Assembly: GCA_913775975.1 (NCBI GenBank)
Contig: CAJYLQ010000036.1
Coordinates: 1-53,769 of the forward strand
Direction: 5' to 3'
Length of the DNA: 53,769 nt
DNA from: an uncultured Sphingomonas sp.
Lineage (GTDB): Bacteria; Pseudomonadota; Alphaproteobacteria; Sphingomonadales; Sphingomonadaceae
Below, in pieces: positions 27,909-35,418 of the stretch (position 1 is the first letter of the stretch; each line of letters opens with the position of its first letter). The notes under the pieces were generated by a model that searched no databases, was not told where the DNA came from, and saw only the letters and a list, made by a program, of their open reading frames with translations. A program made the translations under genes and the position numbers.

Positions 27909-27943
27909 AAAAGAAAAGGGCCACCGCCGCATGGCGATGGCCC
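27909..27943 (-). terminator. Rho-independent terminator after degP
   Basis: On the minus strand, an 11-bp stem with one U-G wobble (27933-27943 with 27918-27928) closes an ATGC loop and is followed by TTTTCTTTT. It starts 27 bases past the degP stop and separates the hflK-hflC-degP unit from the HerA-like gene. Confidence 0.85.
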
Positions 27944-27969
27944 CTCCCTTTACGGCTTACCGGCTCGGA

Positions 27970-29505
27970 TCAGCCCTTAAGCTTCACCGCGATGAAGCTG
28001 GGGTTGCCGCGACCGCGCTGGGCGAGCAGCAGCACCTGCGGGCGCTTGGCGGCGCGCGCCTGCGCCACGACCTGCGCGACATCGGCGGCGGTGCGCACGG
28101 GCGTGCCGTTGATCGCGGAGATCACGTCACCGCGGCGCAGCTTGCCGGCCGCGTCGCTGGACGGGTCGACCTGCGCGATCACGACGCCCTGCACCGTCGA
28201 ATCGACGCCGATCTGGCGCGCGATCTGCGGGGTCAGCGGCTGCACCGACAGGCCGAGCGCGCTGGACGCCGGCACCGGCTGCGACGGCGTGTCGTCGTCG
28301 CTGTCGTTGCCGAACGAATCGCCCTGCCCGCTCATCGCCATCAGCTGCTGATCGGTCGGGCGTGCCGCGACGGTGACGTTCAGCGACTGCGGCCGCCCGT
28401 TGCGCAGCACGTCGAGCCGGGCGGTCTGGCCCGGCGCGACGTTGGCGACGAGGTAGGACAACGTATTGTCCGGCGTCACCGCCTGGCCGTTCACCTTGGT
28501 CACGACATCGCCGGGACGCAGGCCGCCCTTCGCCGCCGGGCCATCGGGCTGGACGCCCGCGATCAGCTCGCCCTGATTCTTGGGGATGCCGAGCGCGGCT
28601 GCCGCGTCGTCGTCCACCGCGCCGCCCAGCGTCACGCCCAGATAGCCGCGTTCGATCTTGCCGCCCTTCATCATCGTTTCGATGATCGGCTTGGCCTCTT
28701 CGGCGGGGATCGCGAAGCCGATGCCGATATTGCCGCCCGACTGGCTGAAGATCTGGCTGTTGATGCCGATCACGTCGCCGTTCAGGTTGAACATCGGGCC
28801 GCCCGAATTGCCCTGGTTGATCGAGGCATCGGTCTGGATGAAGCGGTCATAGGCGCCGCCCTGCCCGGTCACGCGATGCACGGCGGAAACGATGCCCGCC
28901 GTCACGGTGCCGCCCAGCCCGAACGGATTGCCGATCGCGACCACCCAGTCGCCCGGCCGCGCGCGCGCGGAATCGCCGAACTTCACGAAGGGCAGGTTCT
29001 TCGCGTCGATCTTCAAGAGCGCGAGGTCCGACGCCTCGTCGCGGCCGATCAGCTTGGCGGTATATTCCTTGCGATCGGGCAGCGTGACGGTGATCGATTC
29101 CACCGTCGCGCCGCGCGCGGGCGCCACCACGTGATTGTTCGTCACGACATAACCGTCGGGCGAGATGATGAAGCCCGAACCCAGCGACTGCCCCTCACGC
29201 TTCTGCGGCTGGCCGCCACCCTGGCCGGGCATCTGGTTGAAGAACTGCTCGAACGGCGTGCCCGCGAAGGGATTGGTCTGCTGCGGCGCGGCGGCGATCG
29301 ACTGCTTGGTCGAGATGTTCACCACAGCAGGCTGCAGCCTCGCCACCATGTCGGCGAAGCTCTGCGGCGAACCGGCCCGCGGTGCCGCCGCCTGGATCGT
29401 GCCGGGCTCGTTCTGCGCGGTCTGCGCGACGGTCGGCTGCAGGGCCAGCGTGGCGGTGGCGCCGCCGAGGAGAAGGGCACCGGTGATGGCGTAGGCGTAA
29501 CGCAC
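27970..29505 (-). CDS. degP: Do-family periplasmic serine protease (DegP/HtrA)
   Basis: Periplasmic quality-control protease/chaperone of 511 residues. A signal peptide precedes the protease domain with triad His125 (TNNHVV), Asp160 (EASDLALLKID) and Ser234 (QGNSGGPMF). Two PDZ domains follow: the first begins with GYLGVTLGG, the second with LGLSVQPLTPQIARQIG. The start is a GTG preceded by GAGGAA; the frame is open far upstream through hflC but that stretch is not coding here. A Gln/Gly-rich loop occupies residues 84-106. It lies 85 bases downstream of hflC on the same strand, the arrangement usual in alphaproteobacteria, so it may be transcribed with hflKC or from a promoter in that gap. 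Confidence 0.95.
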   Translation of the reverse strand: MRYAYAITGALLLGGATATLALQPTVAQTAQNEPGTIQAAAPRAGSPQSFADMVARLQPAVVNISTKQSIAAAPQQTNPFAGTPFEQFFNQMPGQGGGQPQKREGQSLGSGFIISPDGYVVTNNHVVAPARGATVESITVTLPDRKEYTAKLIGRDEASDLALLKIDAKNLPFVKFGDSARARPGDWVVAIGNPFGLGGTVTAGIVSAVHRVTGQGGAYDRFIQTDASINQGNSGGPMFNLNGDVIGINSQIFSQSGGNIGIGFAIPAEEAKPIIETMMKGGKIERGYLGVTLGGAVDDDAAAALGIPKNQGELIAGVQPDGPAAKGGLRPGDVVTKVNGQAVTPDNTLSYLVANVAPGQTARLDVLRNGRPQSLNVTVAARPTDQQLMAMSGQGDSFGNDSDDDTPSQPVPASSALGLSVQPLTPQIARQIGVDSTVQGVVIAQVDPSSDAAGKLRRGDVISAINGTPVRTAADVAQVVAQARAAKRPQVLLLAQRGRGNPSFIAVKLKG

Positions 29506-29590
29506 GTGTATCAATTCCTCTCGTTCGTCGTTCGAACCCTGCAACTCGTCGCAGAAATCGGCTGAACGATGGTTGAATATGAACGGGTGG

Positions 29591-30454
29591 TCAGCGACCC
29601 CGCCCCTCGAACTCCCGAAGATAGGAATTGTTCGGAGACAGGATGATCTGGGTAGCCCCGCGCCCGTCGGCACTGCCATCGGCGCCGAACGTGCGACGGT
29701 ACGACTGCATCGCGCGATAGAAGTCGTAGAAGTCGGCGTCCTTGCCGAAACTCTGGGCGTAGATGCGCGAGGCGGTGGCGTCCGCATCCGCCTGCACGAT
29801 CCGCGCCTGCCGCTGGCCCTCGGCGGTGATCGTGATCGCCTCCTGCTGGCGCGCGGTCTGCATCCGGCGCAGCGCGCTTTCCAGCGGCGTGCCCTCGGGC
29901 AGTTCGGCTTCCTTGATCCGCACGTCGACGATCTCCACGCCATAGCGGTGCGCGCGGCGATCGAGGCTGGTCTGGATCGCGTCCATCACCTGCGTCCGCT
30001 CCGGGCTGAGCAGCGCGGAGAAGGGCACCTTGCCCAGTTCGTTGCGCAGCGTGGAGGCGAAGAGCGGGCGCAGCTGATTGGCGACGCCGTCCTCGGTCCC
30101 CGCCGTCGCGAGCATCAGACGCGGGTCGACGATGCGGAAGCGCGCGAAGGCGCCGACGTTCAGCCGCAGCTGATCCGACGAGAGCACCTGCGTGTTCTCC
30201 AGATCCAGGTCCAGCACCCGCTTGTCGACGAAGGTGATACGATCGAGGAACGGCACGCGTACGATCAGGCCGGCGTCGGACTGGCCGATCGGCTGGCCCG
30301 CCTGATAGCGGTTCACGATGCGGATCGGTTGGGCGAGGCGATAGACGACCGCCTGCTGCGTTTCGGGCACGATCGCGAAGGTCGCGGCGGCCAGGATCAC
30401 CAGGACAAGTGCGGCGATACCGAGCGCGACGGGATTGCGGGCGAGGTTGCTCAC
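29591..30454 (-). CDS. hflC: HflC, FtsH protease modulator
   Basis: SPFH/band-7 membrane protein of 287 residues with one N-terminal transmembrane helix (ALGIAALVLVILAAATFAIV). It forms a large periplasmic cage with HflK around FtsH. Key segments are QQAVVYRLAQP, VPFLDRITFVDKRVLDLD, RRAHRYGVEIVDVRIKEAELPEG and AEGQRQARIVQADADATASRIYAQSF. The start is a GTG overlapping the hflK stop by four bases (GTGA). The C-terminal YLREFEGRG is typical. Loss of this gene in other bacteria alters membrane-protein turnover. Confidence 0.95.
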   Translation of the reverse strand: MSNLARNPVALGIAALVLVILAAATFAIVPETQQAVVYRLAQPIRIVNRYQAGQPIGQSDAGLIVRVPFLDRITFVDKRVLDLDLENTQVLSSDQLRLNVGAFARFRIVDPRLMLATAGTEDGVANQLRPLFASTLRNELGKVPFSALLSPERTQVMDAIQTSLDRRAHRYGVEIVDVRIKEAELPEGTPLESALRRMQTARQQEAITITAEGQRQARIVQADADATASRIYAQSFGKDADFYDFYRAMQSYRRTFGADGSADGRGATQIILSPNNSYLREFEGRGR

Positions 30455-31563
30455 TGGCCACCTCCCGCCGCCGCCGGCGCGGCGGGCACGGGTTCGGGCG
30501 CCGCCTTCCCCCGGGGCAGGCCCAGATAGGGGACGACGTTCTGCGGCTCGACGATCGTCTTGTCGGTCTTGGCCAGCACGGCCTCCATCGTATCATAATA
30601 CATGCGCCGGCGGGTCACCTCGGGAGCGAGGCGATACTGTTCGTACACCCGGTCGAACGCGGCGGCCTCACCCTGCGCGGAGGCGATCACCTGCTGCGCG
30701 TAGGATTTCGCCTTGTTGACCGCGCCGACCGCTTCCTGCTGCGCGGCGGTAACCTTGTTGAAGTCGTCGACGATCTGCTGCGGCGCGGCCGCGCGGTTGA
30801 TCGACACGTCCTGGATGCGGACGCCGGAGCGATAGCCGTTGAGGATGTTCTGCGTCACCTCCGCCACGCGCTGCTCGATCGTTGTGCGGCCGGCGCCGAG
30901 CGCCTGATCGAGCGTCGTCGTCGCCACGACCGCGCGCATCGCGCTTTCCGCCGCCGCGCGCACCGTTTCCTCCGGCTGGGCGAGCTGGAACACATAGTCG
31001 CGCGGATCGGCGACGTTCCAGCGCACCGAATAGGTCAGGTCGACGATGTTCTGGTCGCCGGTCAGCGTCAGGTTGACGCCGTCGCCGCGCGGGAAATTCT
31101 CCGTCCGCACGCGCTGCACGTCCACCGTCTCCACCTGCGCGAAGGGCGCGGGCGGGGTCAGCTGGATGCCGGGGCCGAGCGTACCGGCATAGCGGCCGAA
31201 ATAGGTCACGACACCGCGCTGCTGCGCGCCGATCTGGTGGATGCAGGTGAAGACCAGCCACGCGCCGATCAGGATCGCCGTGCCGATTGCCCACAGCGTG
31301 CGCGCGCTGGCGCCGCCCGGCAGCTGGGGAAAGCCGCCTCCGCCGCCGCCATTGCCACCGCCGCCGGTGCCGCGCGCCTTCTTCAGGAATTCGTCCAGCG
31401 CGGTGGGGCGCCCCGCGCCCTTGCGGCCGGCAGGCGGCATCGACCACGGATTGCGCGGGCCCTCGGCGCCGCCATCATCGTCCCCTCCGCCGCCCCATGG
31501 GCCACGGGAGTTGTCGACGGCGAGGATGGTCGGGCGCTTCCCCCAGCGCGGCAGGATCTTCAT
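30451..31563 (-). CDS. hflK: HflK, FtsH protease modulator
   Basis: SPFH/band-7 partner of HflC, 370 residues. A long cytoplasmic N-terminal tail is rich in Gly and Pro, including two poly-Gly tracts near residues 60-72, followed by the membrane helix TLWAIGTAILIGAWLVFTCI. The SPFH domain has QQRGVVTYFGRY, NIVDLTYSVRWNV, GVRIQDVSINRAAAP and a C-terminal coiled region ending in a Pro/Ala-rich tail. The ATG at 31563 has AGAGG five bases upstream. It heads the hflK-hflC-(degP) operon and diverges from mrp over 70 bases. Confidence 0.95.
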   Translation of the reverse strand: MKILPRWGKRPTILAVDNSRGPWGGGGDDDGGAEGPRNPWSMPPAGRKGAGRPTALDEFLKKARGTGGGGNGGGGGGFPQLPGGASARTLWAIGTAILIGAWLVFTCIHQIGAQQRGVVTYFGRYAGTLGPGIQLTPPAPFAQVETVDVQRVRTENFPRGDGVNLTLTGDQNIVDLTYSVRWNVADPRDYVFQLAQPEETVRAAAESAMRAVVATTTLDQALGAGRTTIEQRVAEVTQNILNGYRSGVRIQDVSINRAAAPQQIVDDFNKVTAAQQEAVGAVNKAKSYAQQVIASAQGEAAAFDRVYEQYRLAPEVTRRRMYYDTMEAVLAKTDKTIVEPQNVVPYLGLPRGKAAPEPVPAAPAAAGGGQ

Positions 31564-31633
31564 CCGACCTCTATAGGAAGCCCCAGCCGCGAAAAACAGT
31601 GCCAAGCGCGCGCCATGTCCCTATCTGGGCGCC

Positions 31634-32569
31634 ATGACGGACAGGACGAGTATCGAGGCGGCGATCGCCGCGGTCGCGGGGCCCCGCGCGACGGTGCGCA
31701 GCGACAAGGCGCGGACGGGCGTGGTGCTGGATGCGACCGGCCTGTCGCCGGCGGCGCGCGATGCGCTGGAGGCGGCGGTGCGCGCCGCCGCGCCCGACGC
31801 GCGGATCGTGGTGACGGCGGAGCGTGTCGCACGCGCGCTGATCGCGGTCGCCAGCGGCAAGGGCGGGGTCGGCAAGTCCACGCTGTCCGCCAACCTCGCC
31901 ATCGCGCTGGCGCGGGCGGGACGGCGCGTGGGGCTGGTCGATGCGGATATCTATGGCCCGTCGCAACCGCGCCTCTTGGGTGTCGAGGGGACCCGGCCGG
32001 AGGCGATCGAAAAACAGCTGATCCCGGTCGTCACCCCCTGGGGCGTGCCGCTTCTTTCGATGGGCCAGCTGGTCGAACCGGGCAAGGCGATCGCGTGGCG
32101 CGGGCCGATGACGGCGGGGGCGCTCGGCCAGTTGGTCGATGCGGCTTGGGGCGCGGCGGACACGCTGGTCGTCGACCTGCCGCCCGGCACCGGCGACGTG
32201 CAGCTGACGATGGTGCAGAAGCATCGTCCGGCCGGTGCCGTCATCGTCTCCACTCCGCAGGATCTGGCGCTGATCGACGCGACGCGCGCGATCGACCTGT
32301 TCAACAAGGCGGGCGTACCGATCATCGGGCTGGTCGAGAACATGGCCGGCTATACCTGCCCGCATTGCGGCGCGGCGTCCGACCCGTTCGGCCATGGCGG
32401 GGCGGAAGCGGCGGCGGCATCGCTGGGTATCCCTTTCCTGGGGCGGGTGCCGCTCGCCATGGCGATCCGCACGGCCTCCGACGCGGGTCAGCCCCCCGCG
32501 GCCGGGCCCGACGACACCGTCTTCGCGCCGATCGCCGGCCGGGTCCGAGACTGGCTGGCGGCGCGCTGA
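31634..32569 (+). CDS. apbC: Mrp/NBP35-family iron-sulfur carrier ATPase (ApbC)
   Basis: A 311-residue ATP-binding carrier of 4Fe-4S clusters. The short N-terminal DUF59-like region is degenerate or reduced, then the deviant Walker A ASGKGGVGKST (Lys81) appears, followed by DADIYGPSQP and VVDLPPGTGDVQL. The cluster-binding CxxC is in YTCPHCGA near residue 240. It likely supplies clusters to dehydratases such as aconitase; direct linkage here is only by function. The gene diverges from hflK and is followed 45 bases later by the CoA-binding protein gene, so a two-gene transcription unit is possible. Confidence 0.93.
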   Translation: MTDRTSIEAAIAAVAGPRATVRSDKARTGVVLDATGLSPAARDALEAAVRAAAPDARIVVTAERVARALIAVASGKGGVGKSTLSANLAIALARAGRRVGLVDADIYGPSQPRLLGVEGTRPEAIEKQLIPVVTPWGVPLLSMGQLVEPGKAIAWRGPMTAGALGQLVDAAWGAADTLVVDLPPGTGDVQLTMVQKHRPAGAVIVSTPQDLALIDATRAIDLFNKAGVPIIGLVENMAGYTCPHCGAASDPFGHGGAEAAAASLGIPFLGRVPLAMAIRTASDAGQPPAAGPDDTVFAPIAGRVRDWLAAR

Positions 32570-32614
32570 ACCCGGCGGCGGCCTCCGGGCGTTGCCCCCA
32601 AAAGGAGACCCGCC

Positions 32615-33046
32615 ATGCCGCTGACCGAAGACGCCGATATCCGTGACTTGCTCCAGAACGCCCGCACGATCGCGATGGTGGGCGCGTCCGACCGGCCGAG
32701 CCGCCCCTCCTATGGCGTGATGGCGATGCTGCAACGGCATGGCTATCGCGTCATCCCGGTCAATCCGCAGATTACCGGCGAACACGTCCATGGCGAGTTC
32801 GTATTCCGCGAACTGGGCCAGCTGGGCGATCCGATCGACATCGTCGACATCTTCCGCAATTCGGCCGCCGCCGGCGAGGCGGTCGATCAGGCGATCGCGG
32901 CGGGGGCGAAGGCGGTGTGGATGCAGCTGGGTGTCGTCAACGAAAAGGCGGCGGCGCGGGCGGAGGCGGCCGGCTTGCAGGTGGTGATGGACCGCTGCCC
33001 CGCGATCGAAATCCCCCGGCTGGGCGTCGCGCCGATCGGCGACTGA
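32615..33046 (+). CDS. CoA-binding protein (YccU family)
   Basis: A Rossmann-fold protein of 143 residues. The CoA-binding domain is clear: TIAMVGASDRPSRPSYGVMA, YRVIPVNPQI, IDIVDIFRNS and KAVWMQLGVVNEKAA. Proteins of this family bind CoA, as shown for structural homologues, but their role is unknown. A strong AGGAG site lies seven bases upstream of the ATG. The Cys in MDRCPAIE near the end is conserved in the family and could take a CoA disulfide (inference). Confidence 0.9.
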   Translation: MPLTEDADIRDLLQNARTIAMVGASDRPSRPSYGVMAMLQRHGYRVIPVNPQITGEHVHGEFVFRELGQLGDPIDIVDIFRNSAAAGEAVDQAIAAGAKAVWMQLGVVNEKAAARAEAAGLQVVMDRCPAIEIPRLGVAPIGD

Positions 33047-33108
33047 CCCCCCGTTTACGATACGGCACCGATACGATAGGCTGTACCGTCTTTTCGGGAG
33101 GGTAGCCG

Positions 33109-33456
33109 ATGATGTCGCTGGTCGTTCTGCTGCTGGCCGCCGAACCCTCTACACTGGTAGACACCGCACGCCGTGTGACCGCCGCCGAGCCGGGCTGTCG
33201 ACGGGATATAAACGCAACCGACATCACCGTGTGCGGGATGCGCAACGCCGACCGGTTCCGCGTGCCCTTTGTCGGCTACGAGCCCGGCGACCCGCGCGGC
33301 GAGGGCGTCCCGGCCGAACGCCAGCGGCTGCTGGCGCGCACCGACAATTGCCAGGAGCGCCGGGCGATCCTGGTCGGGTGCGGGTTCGTCGGTGTGCACA
33401 TGACGACCAGCGCGCGCGGCACCAGCGTTACAGGCGCGCGCAAGCTGGCGCCGTGA
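33109..33456 (+). CDS. Small secreted protein with D-I-x-V-C-G motif (copy 1)
   Basis: A 115-residue exported protein of unknown function. A short hydrophobic start (MMSLVVLLLAAEPS) serves as signal peptide. The mature part has DITVCGMRNADRFRVPFVGYE, then a Cys pair (NCQERRAILVGCG). I recall the D-I-x-V-C-G-x-R-x-x-x-R-(Y/F)-R-(L/V)-P pattern as frequent in small secreted proteins of sphingomonads, with no known role. Ribosome site GGGAGGG is at 33096-33102. The stop overlaps the GTG start of the next gene, which has the same motif, so they are probably tandem relatives made from one message. Confidence 0.7.
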   Translation: MMSLVVLLLAAEPSTLVDTARRVTAAEPGCRRDINATDITVCGMRNADRFRVPFVGYEPGDPRGEGVPAERQRLLARTDNCQERRAILVGCGFVGVHMTTSARGTSVTGARKLAP

Positions 33457-33950
33457 TCGCCGCGCTGCTCCTCGCGGTACAGGTGGCGAGCCCCGCCGTT
33501 CCGCGCCCCGTCGCCGGAACGCCGCCGCAGCGGATCGTGCTGACCGACTGCCCCCGCCAGACCGGCGACGACATCGTCGTCTGCGGCCAGAACGGCAATC
33601 CGCGCCTGCCGCTGCCCGACGAGCGCGGCCCGCCGGACGGGCCGGCTGCCTCCAACCCAGACCTGACCGGCGGCGCCGCGCTGGCACAGACCGTAACGCC
33701 CTGCGCCGCCAGCCAAGGGGGCTGCCGCAGCGGGATCAACCTGTTCGCCGCCGGCACCGCTGCCATCCGCCTCGTCGGCAAGCTGGTCGATCCGAACAGC
33801 TGTTGCGACACGCCCGGCGAGGCGACCAGCGTCGGCGCGCTCGCCCGCGATATCGGCAAGGCGTTCCGCAAGAAGCCAGACCGATCGAAGCGTGTCGCGA
33901 TCGATCTCGACGCGCCGCCGCCCTCAACCGCCGGGCGGTTGGCGCCTTAA
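33453..33950 (+). CDS. Small secreted protein with D-I-x-V-C-G motif (copy 2)
   Basis: A 165-residue exported protein. The GTG start overlaps the previous stop by four bases (GTGA), followed by a hydrophobic signal IAALLLAVQVASPAVP. The shared motif is DDIVVCGQNGNPRLPLPDE, followed by a Pro-rich linker and a longer C-terminal part with cysteines in CAASQGGCRSG and NSCCDTPGE, which could form two disulfides. The C-terminal half (GALARDIGKAFRKKPDRS) is basic. No enzymatic signature is seen. The downstream 58 bases reach the convergent homoserine dehydrogenase stop without a T-tract terminator. Confidence 0.68.
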   Translation: MIAALLLAVQVASPAVPRPVAGTPPQRIVLTDCPRQTGDDIVVCGQNGNPRLPLPDERGPPDGPAASNPDLTGGAALAQTVTPCAASQGGCRSGINLFAAGTAAIRLVGKLVDPNSCCDTPGEATSVGALARDIGKAFRKKPDRSKRVAIDLDAPPPSTAGRLAP

Positions 33951-34008
33951 AGTCCGACACGGCAATGCCGGATCAGTTCGGCACCTGCCCGCCGGACCCG
34001 CGATACAT

Positions 34009-35298
34009 TCACCCCAGGATCGGCATCCACAGCGGCTGGCCCGCGAGGCTCTGCGATCCGCGCAGCCGCTCCAGCGCCTGCGCCACGCAGCGCTCGGGGC
34101 CCTCATGCGTGACGATCACGACGAGGACATGGCCGTCCGTCGTCGCGCCGCGCTGGATCAGGCTCTCGATCGAGACGCCCGCATCGCGCATCGCCGCCGC
34201 GATTTCCGCCAGCACGCCCACCCGGTCCTCGACCGTGAAGCGCAGATAGGCGCGACCGCGCCGCTCGCCGCTGTCGGCCGGGGTCGGCGCGGCCAGCACG
34301 GCGGCGGGCATCGCGAAGGGCGGACCGGCGACGCCGCGCGCGATATCGATGAGGTCGGCGACGACGGCGCTGGCGGTCGGCCCCTCGCCCGCCCCCGCGC
34401 CCTGGAAGAACAGGCGGCCGACATGGTCGCCCTCCGCCACCACCGCATTGGTCGATCCCGTAACGTGCGCCAGCGGATGGTCGAACGGAACCAGATGCGG
34501 ATGCACCCGCTGGAACAGGCCACCCGCGCCCGACTCGGCCAGCCCGACCAGGCGCACGCGGTGGCCCAGCGCCGCCGCCTCCGCGATATCGGCGCCCAGC
34601 ACGTGGCGGATGCCCTGCGCGGCGACGCCGTCGAACGCCGGCCGCGTGCCGAAGGCGATCGAGGCGAGGATCGCCAGCTTGTGCGCGGCATCGATGCCGT
34701 CGATGTCGAACGTCGGGTCCGCCTCCGCAAAGCCCAGCGCCTGCGCCTCCGCCAGCACCTCGGCGAAGTCGCGGCCCTCGGCCTCCATCTTCGACAGGAT
34801 GAAATTGCAGGTGCCGTTCAGGATGCCATAGACGCGGCCGATCTGGTTCGCCGCCGCGCCCTCGCGCAGCCCCTTGATGACCGGGATGCCCCCGGCGACC
34901 GCCGCCTCGAACTTCAACGGCGCGTCGGAGCGCTCGGCCAGCTCCGCCAGCTCCAGACCGTGATGCGCCAGCATCGCCTTGTTCGCGGTCACGAAGCCGC
35001 GCCCGGCGGACAGCGTCGCACGCGCCAGCGTCAGCGCCGGGCCATCCGACCCGCCGATCATCTCGGCCACCACGTCCACGCCCTCATGCGCGGCGAGCGC
35101 GCTGGTATCGTCGATCCAGGCGAAGCGCGACAGGTCGATGCCGCGATCGCGCGTCCGGTCGCGGGCGGAGATCGCGACCACCTCGATCGGGCGGCCGGCG
35201 CGGCGGGTAATCAGGTCGCGGTTCGCATCGAGCAGGCGGATGACGCCGCCGCCGACCGTGCCCAGACCCGCCAATGCCACCCGCAACGCTTCCGCCAT
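34009..35298 (-). CDS. hom: Homoserine dehydrogenase
   Basis: Reduces aspartate semialdehyde to homoserine in threonine/methionine synthesis. The 429-residue protein has the NAD(P) fold (VALAGLGTVGGGVI), the catalytic domain with VAGGIPVIKGLREG, NGTCNFILSKME, GFAEADPTFDIDGIDAAHK, and a C-terminal ACT domain (YLRFTVEDRVGVLAEIAAAM), which is the usual site of threonine feedback. The ATG at 35298 has AGGA 4-7 bases upstream; a Met seven codons earlier is less likely. It diverges from the OPT transporter gene over 120 bases. No attenuator-like leader peptide is evident. Confidence 0.95.
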   Translation of the reverse strand: MAEALRVALAGLGTVGGGVIRLLDANRDLITRRAGRPIEVVAISARDRTRDRGIDLSRFAWIDDTSALAAHEGVDVVAEMIGGSDGPALTLARATLSAGRGFVTANKAMLAHHGLELAELAERSDAPLKFEAAVAGGIPVIKGLREGAAANQIGRVYGILNGTCNFILSKMEAEGRDFAEVLAEAQALGFAEADPTFDIDGIDAAHKLAILASIAFGTRPAFDGVAAQGIRHVLGADIAEAAALGHRVRLVGLAESGAGGLFQRVHPHLVPFDHPLAHVTGSTNAVVAEGDHVGRLFFQGAGAGEGPTASAVVADLIDIARGVAGPPFAMPAAVLAAPTPADSGERRGRAYLRFTVEDRVGVLAEIAAAMRDAGVSIESLIQRGATTDGHVLVVIVTHEGPERCVAQALERLRGSQSLAGQPLWMPILG

Positions 35299-35418
35299 GT
35301 GTCCTGTCCCCTTGCTCATCCCGCGCGTATCCAGCCGGCAGGGCCGGGACGGCGTGCCGCCGCCGTAAGCCAGCCGCCACCCTTTGCAAAGCCATCGGCG
35401 TTCGGCCATGCAGGGGCC

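Noticed and set aside
27970..29943. An N-terminal extension of DegP reaching into hflC
   Set aside because: The extra 146 residues are R/S/P-rich, precede a good GAGGAA site and GTG, and would place the signal peptide internally.
33892..35418. A 509-codon upstream extension of the OPT transporter
   Set aside because: It lies antisense to homoserine dehydrogenase and lacks family features; the OPT N-terminus begins at the ATG at 35419.
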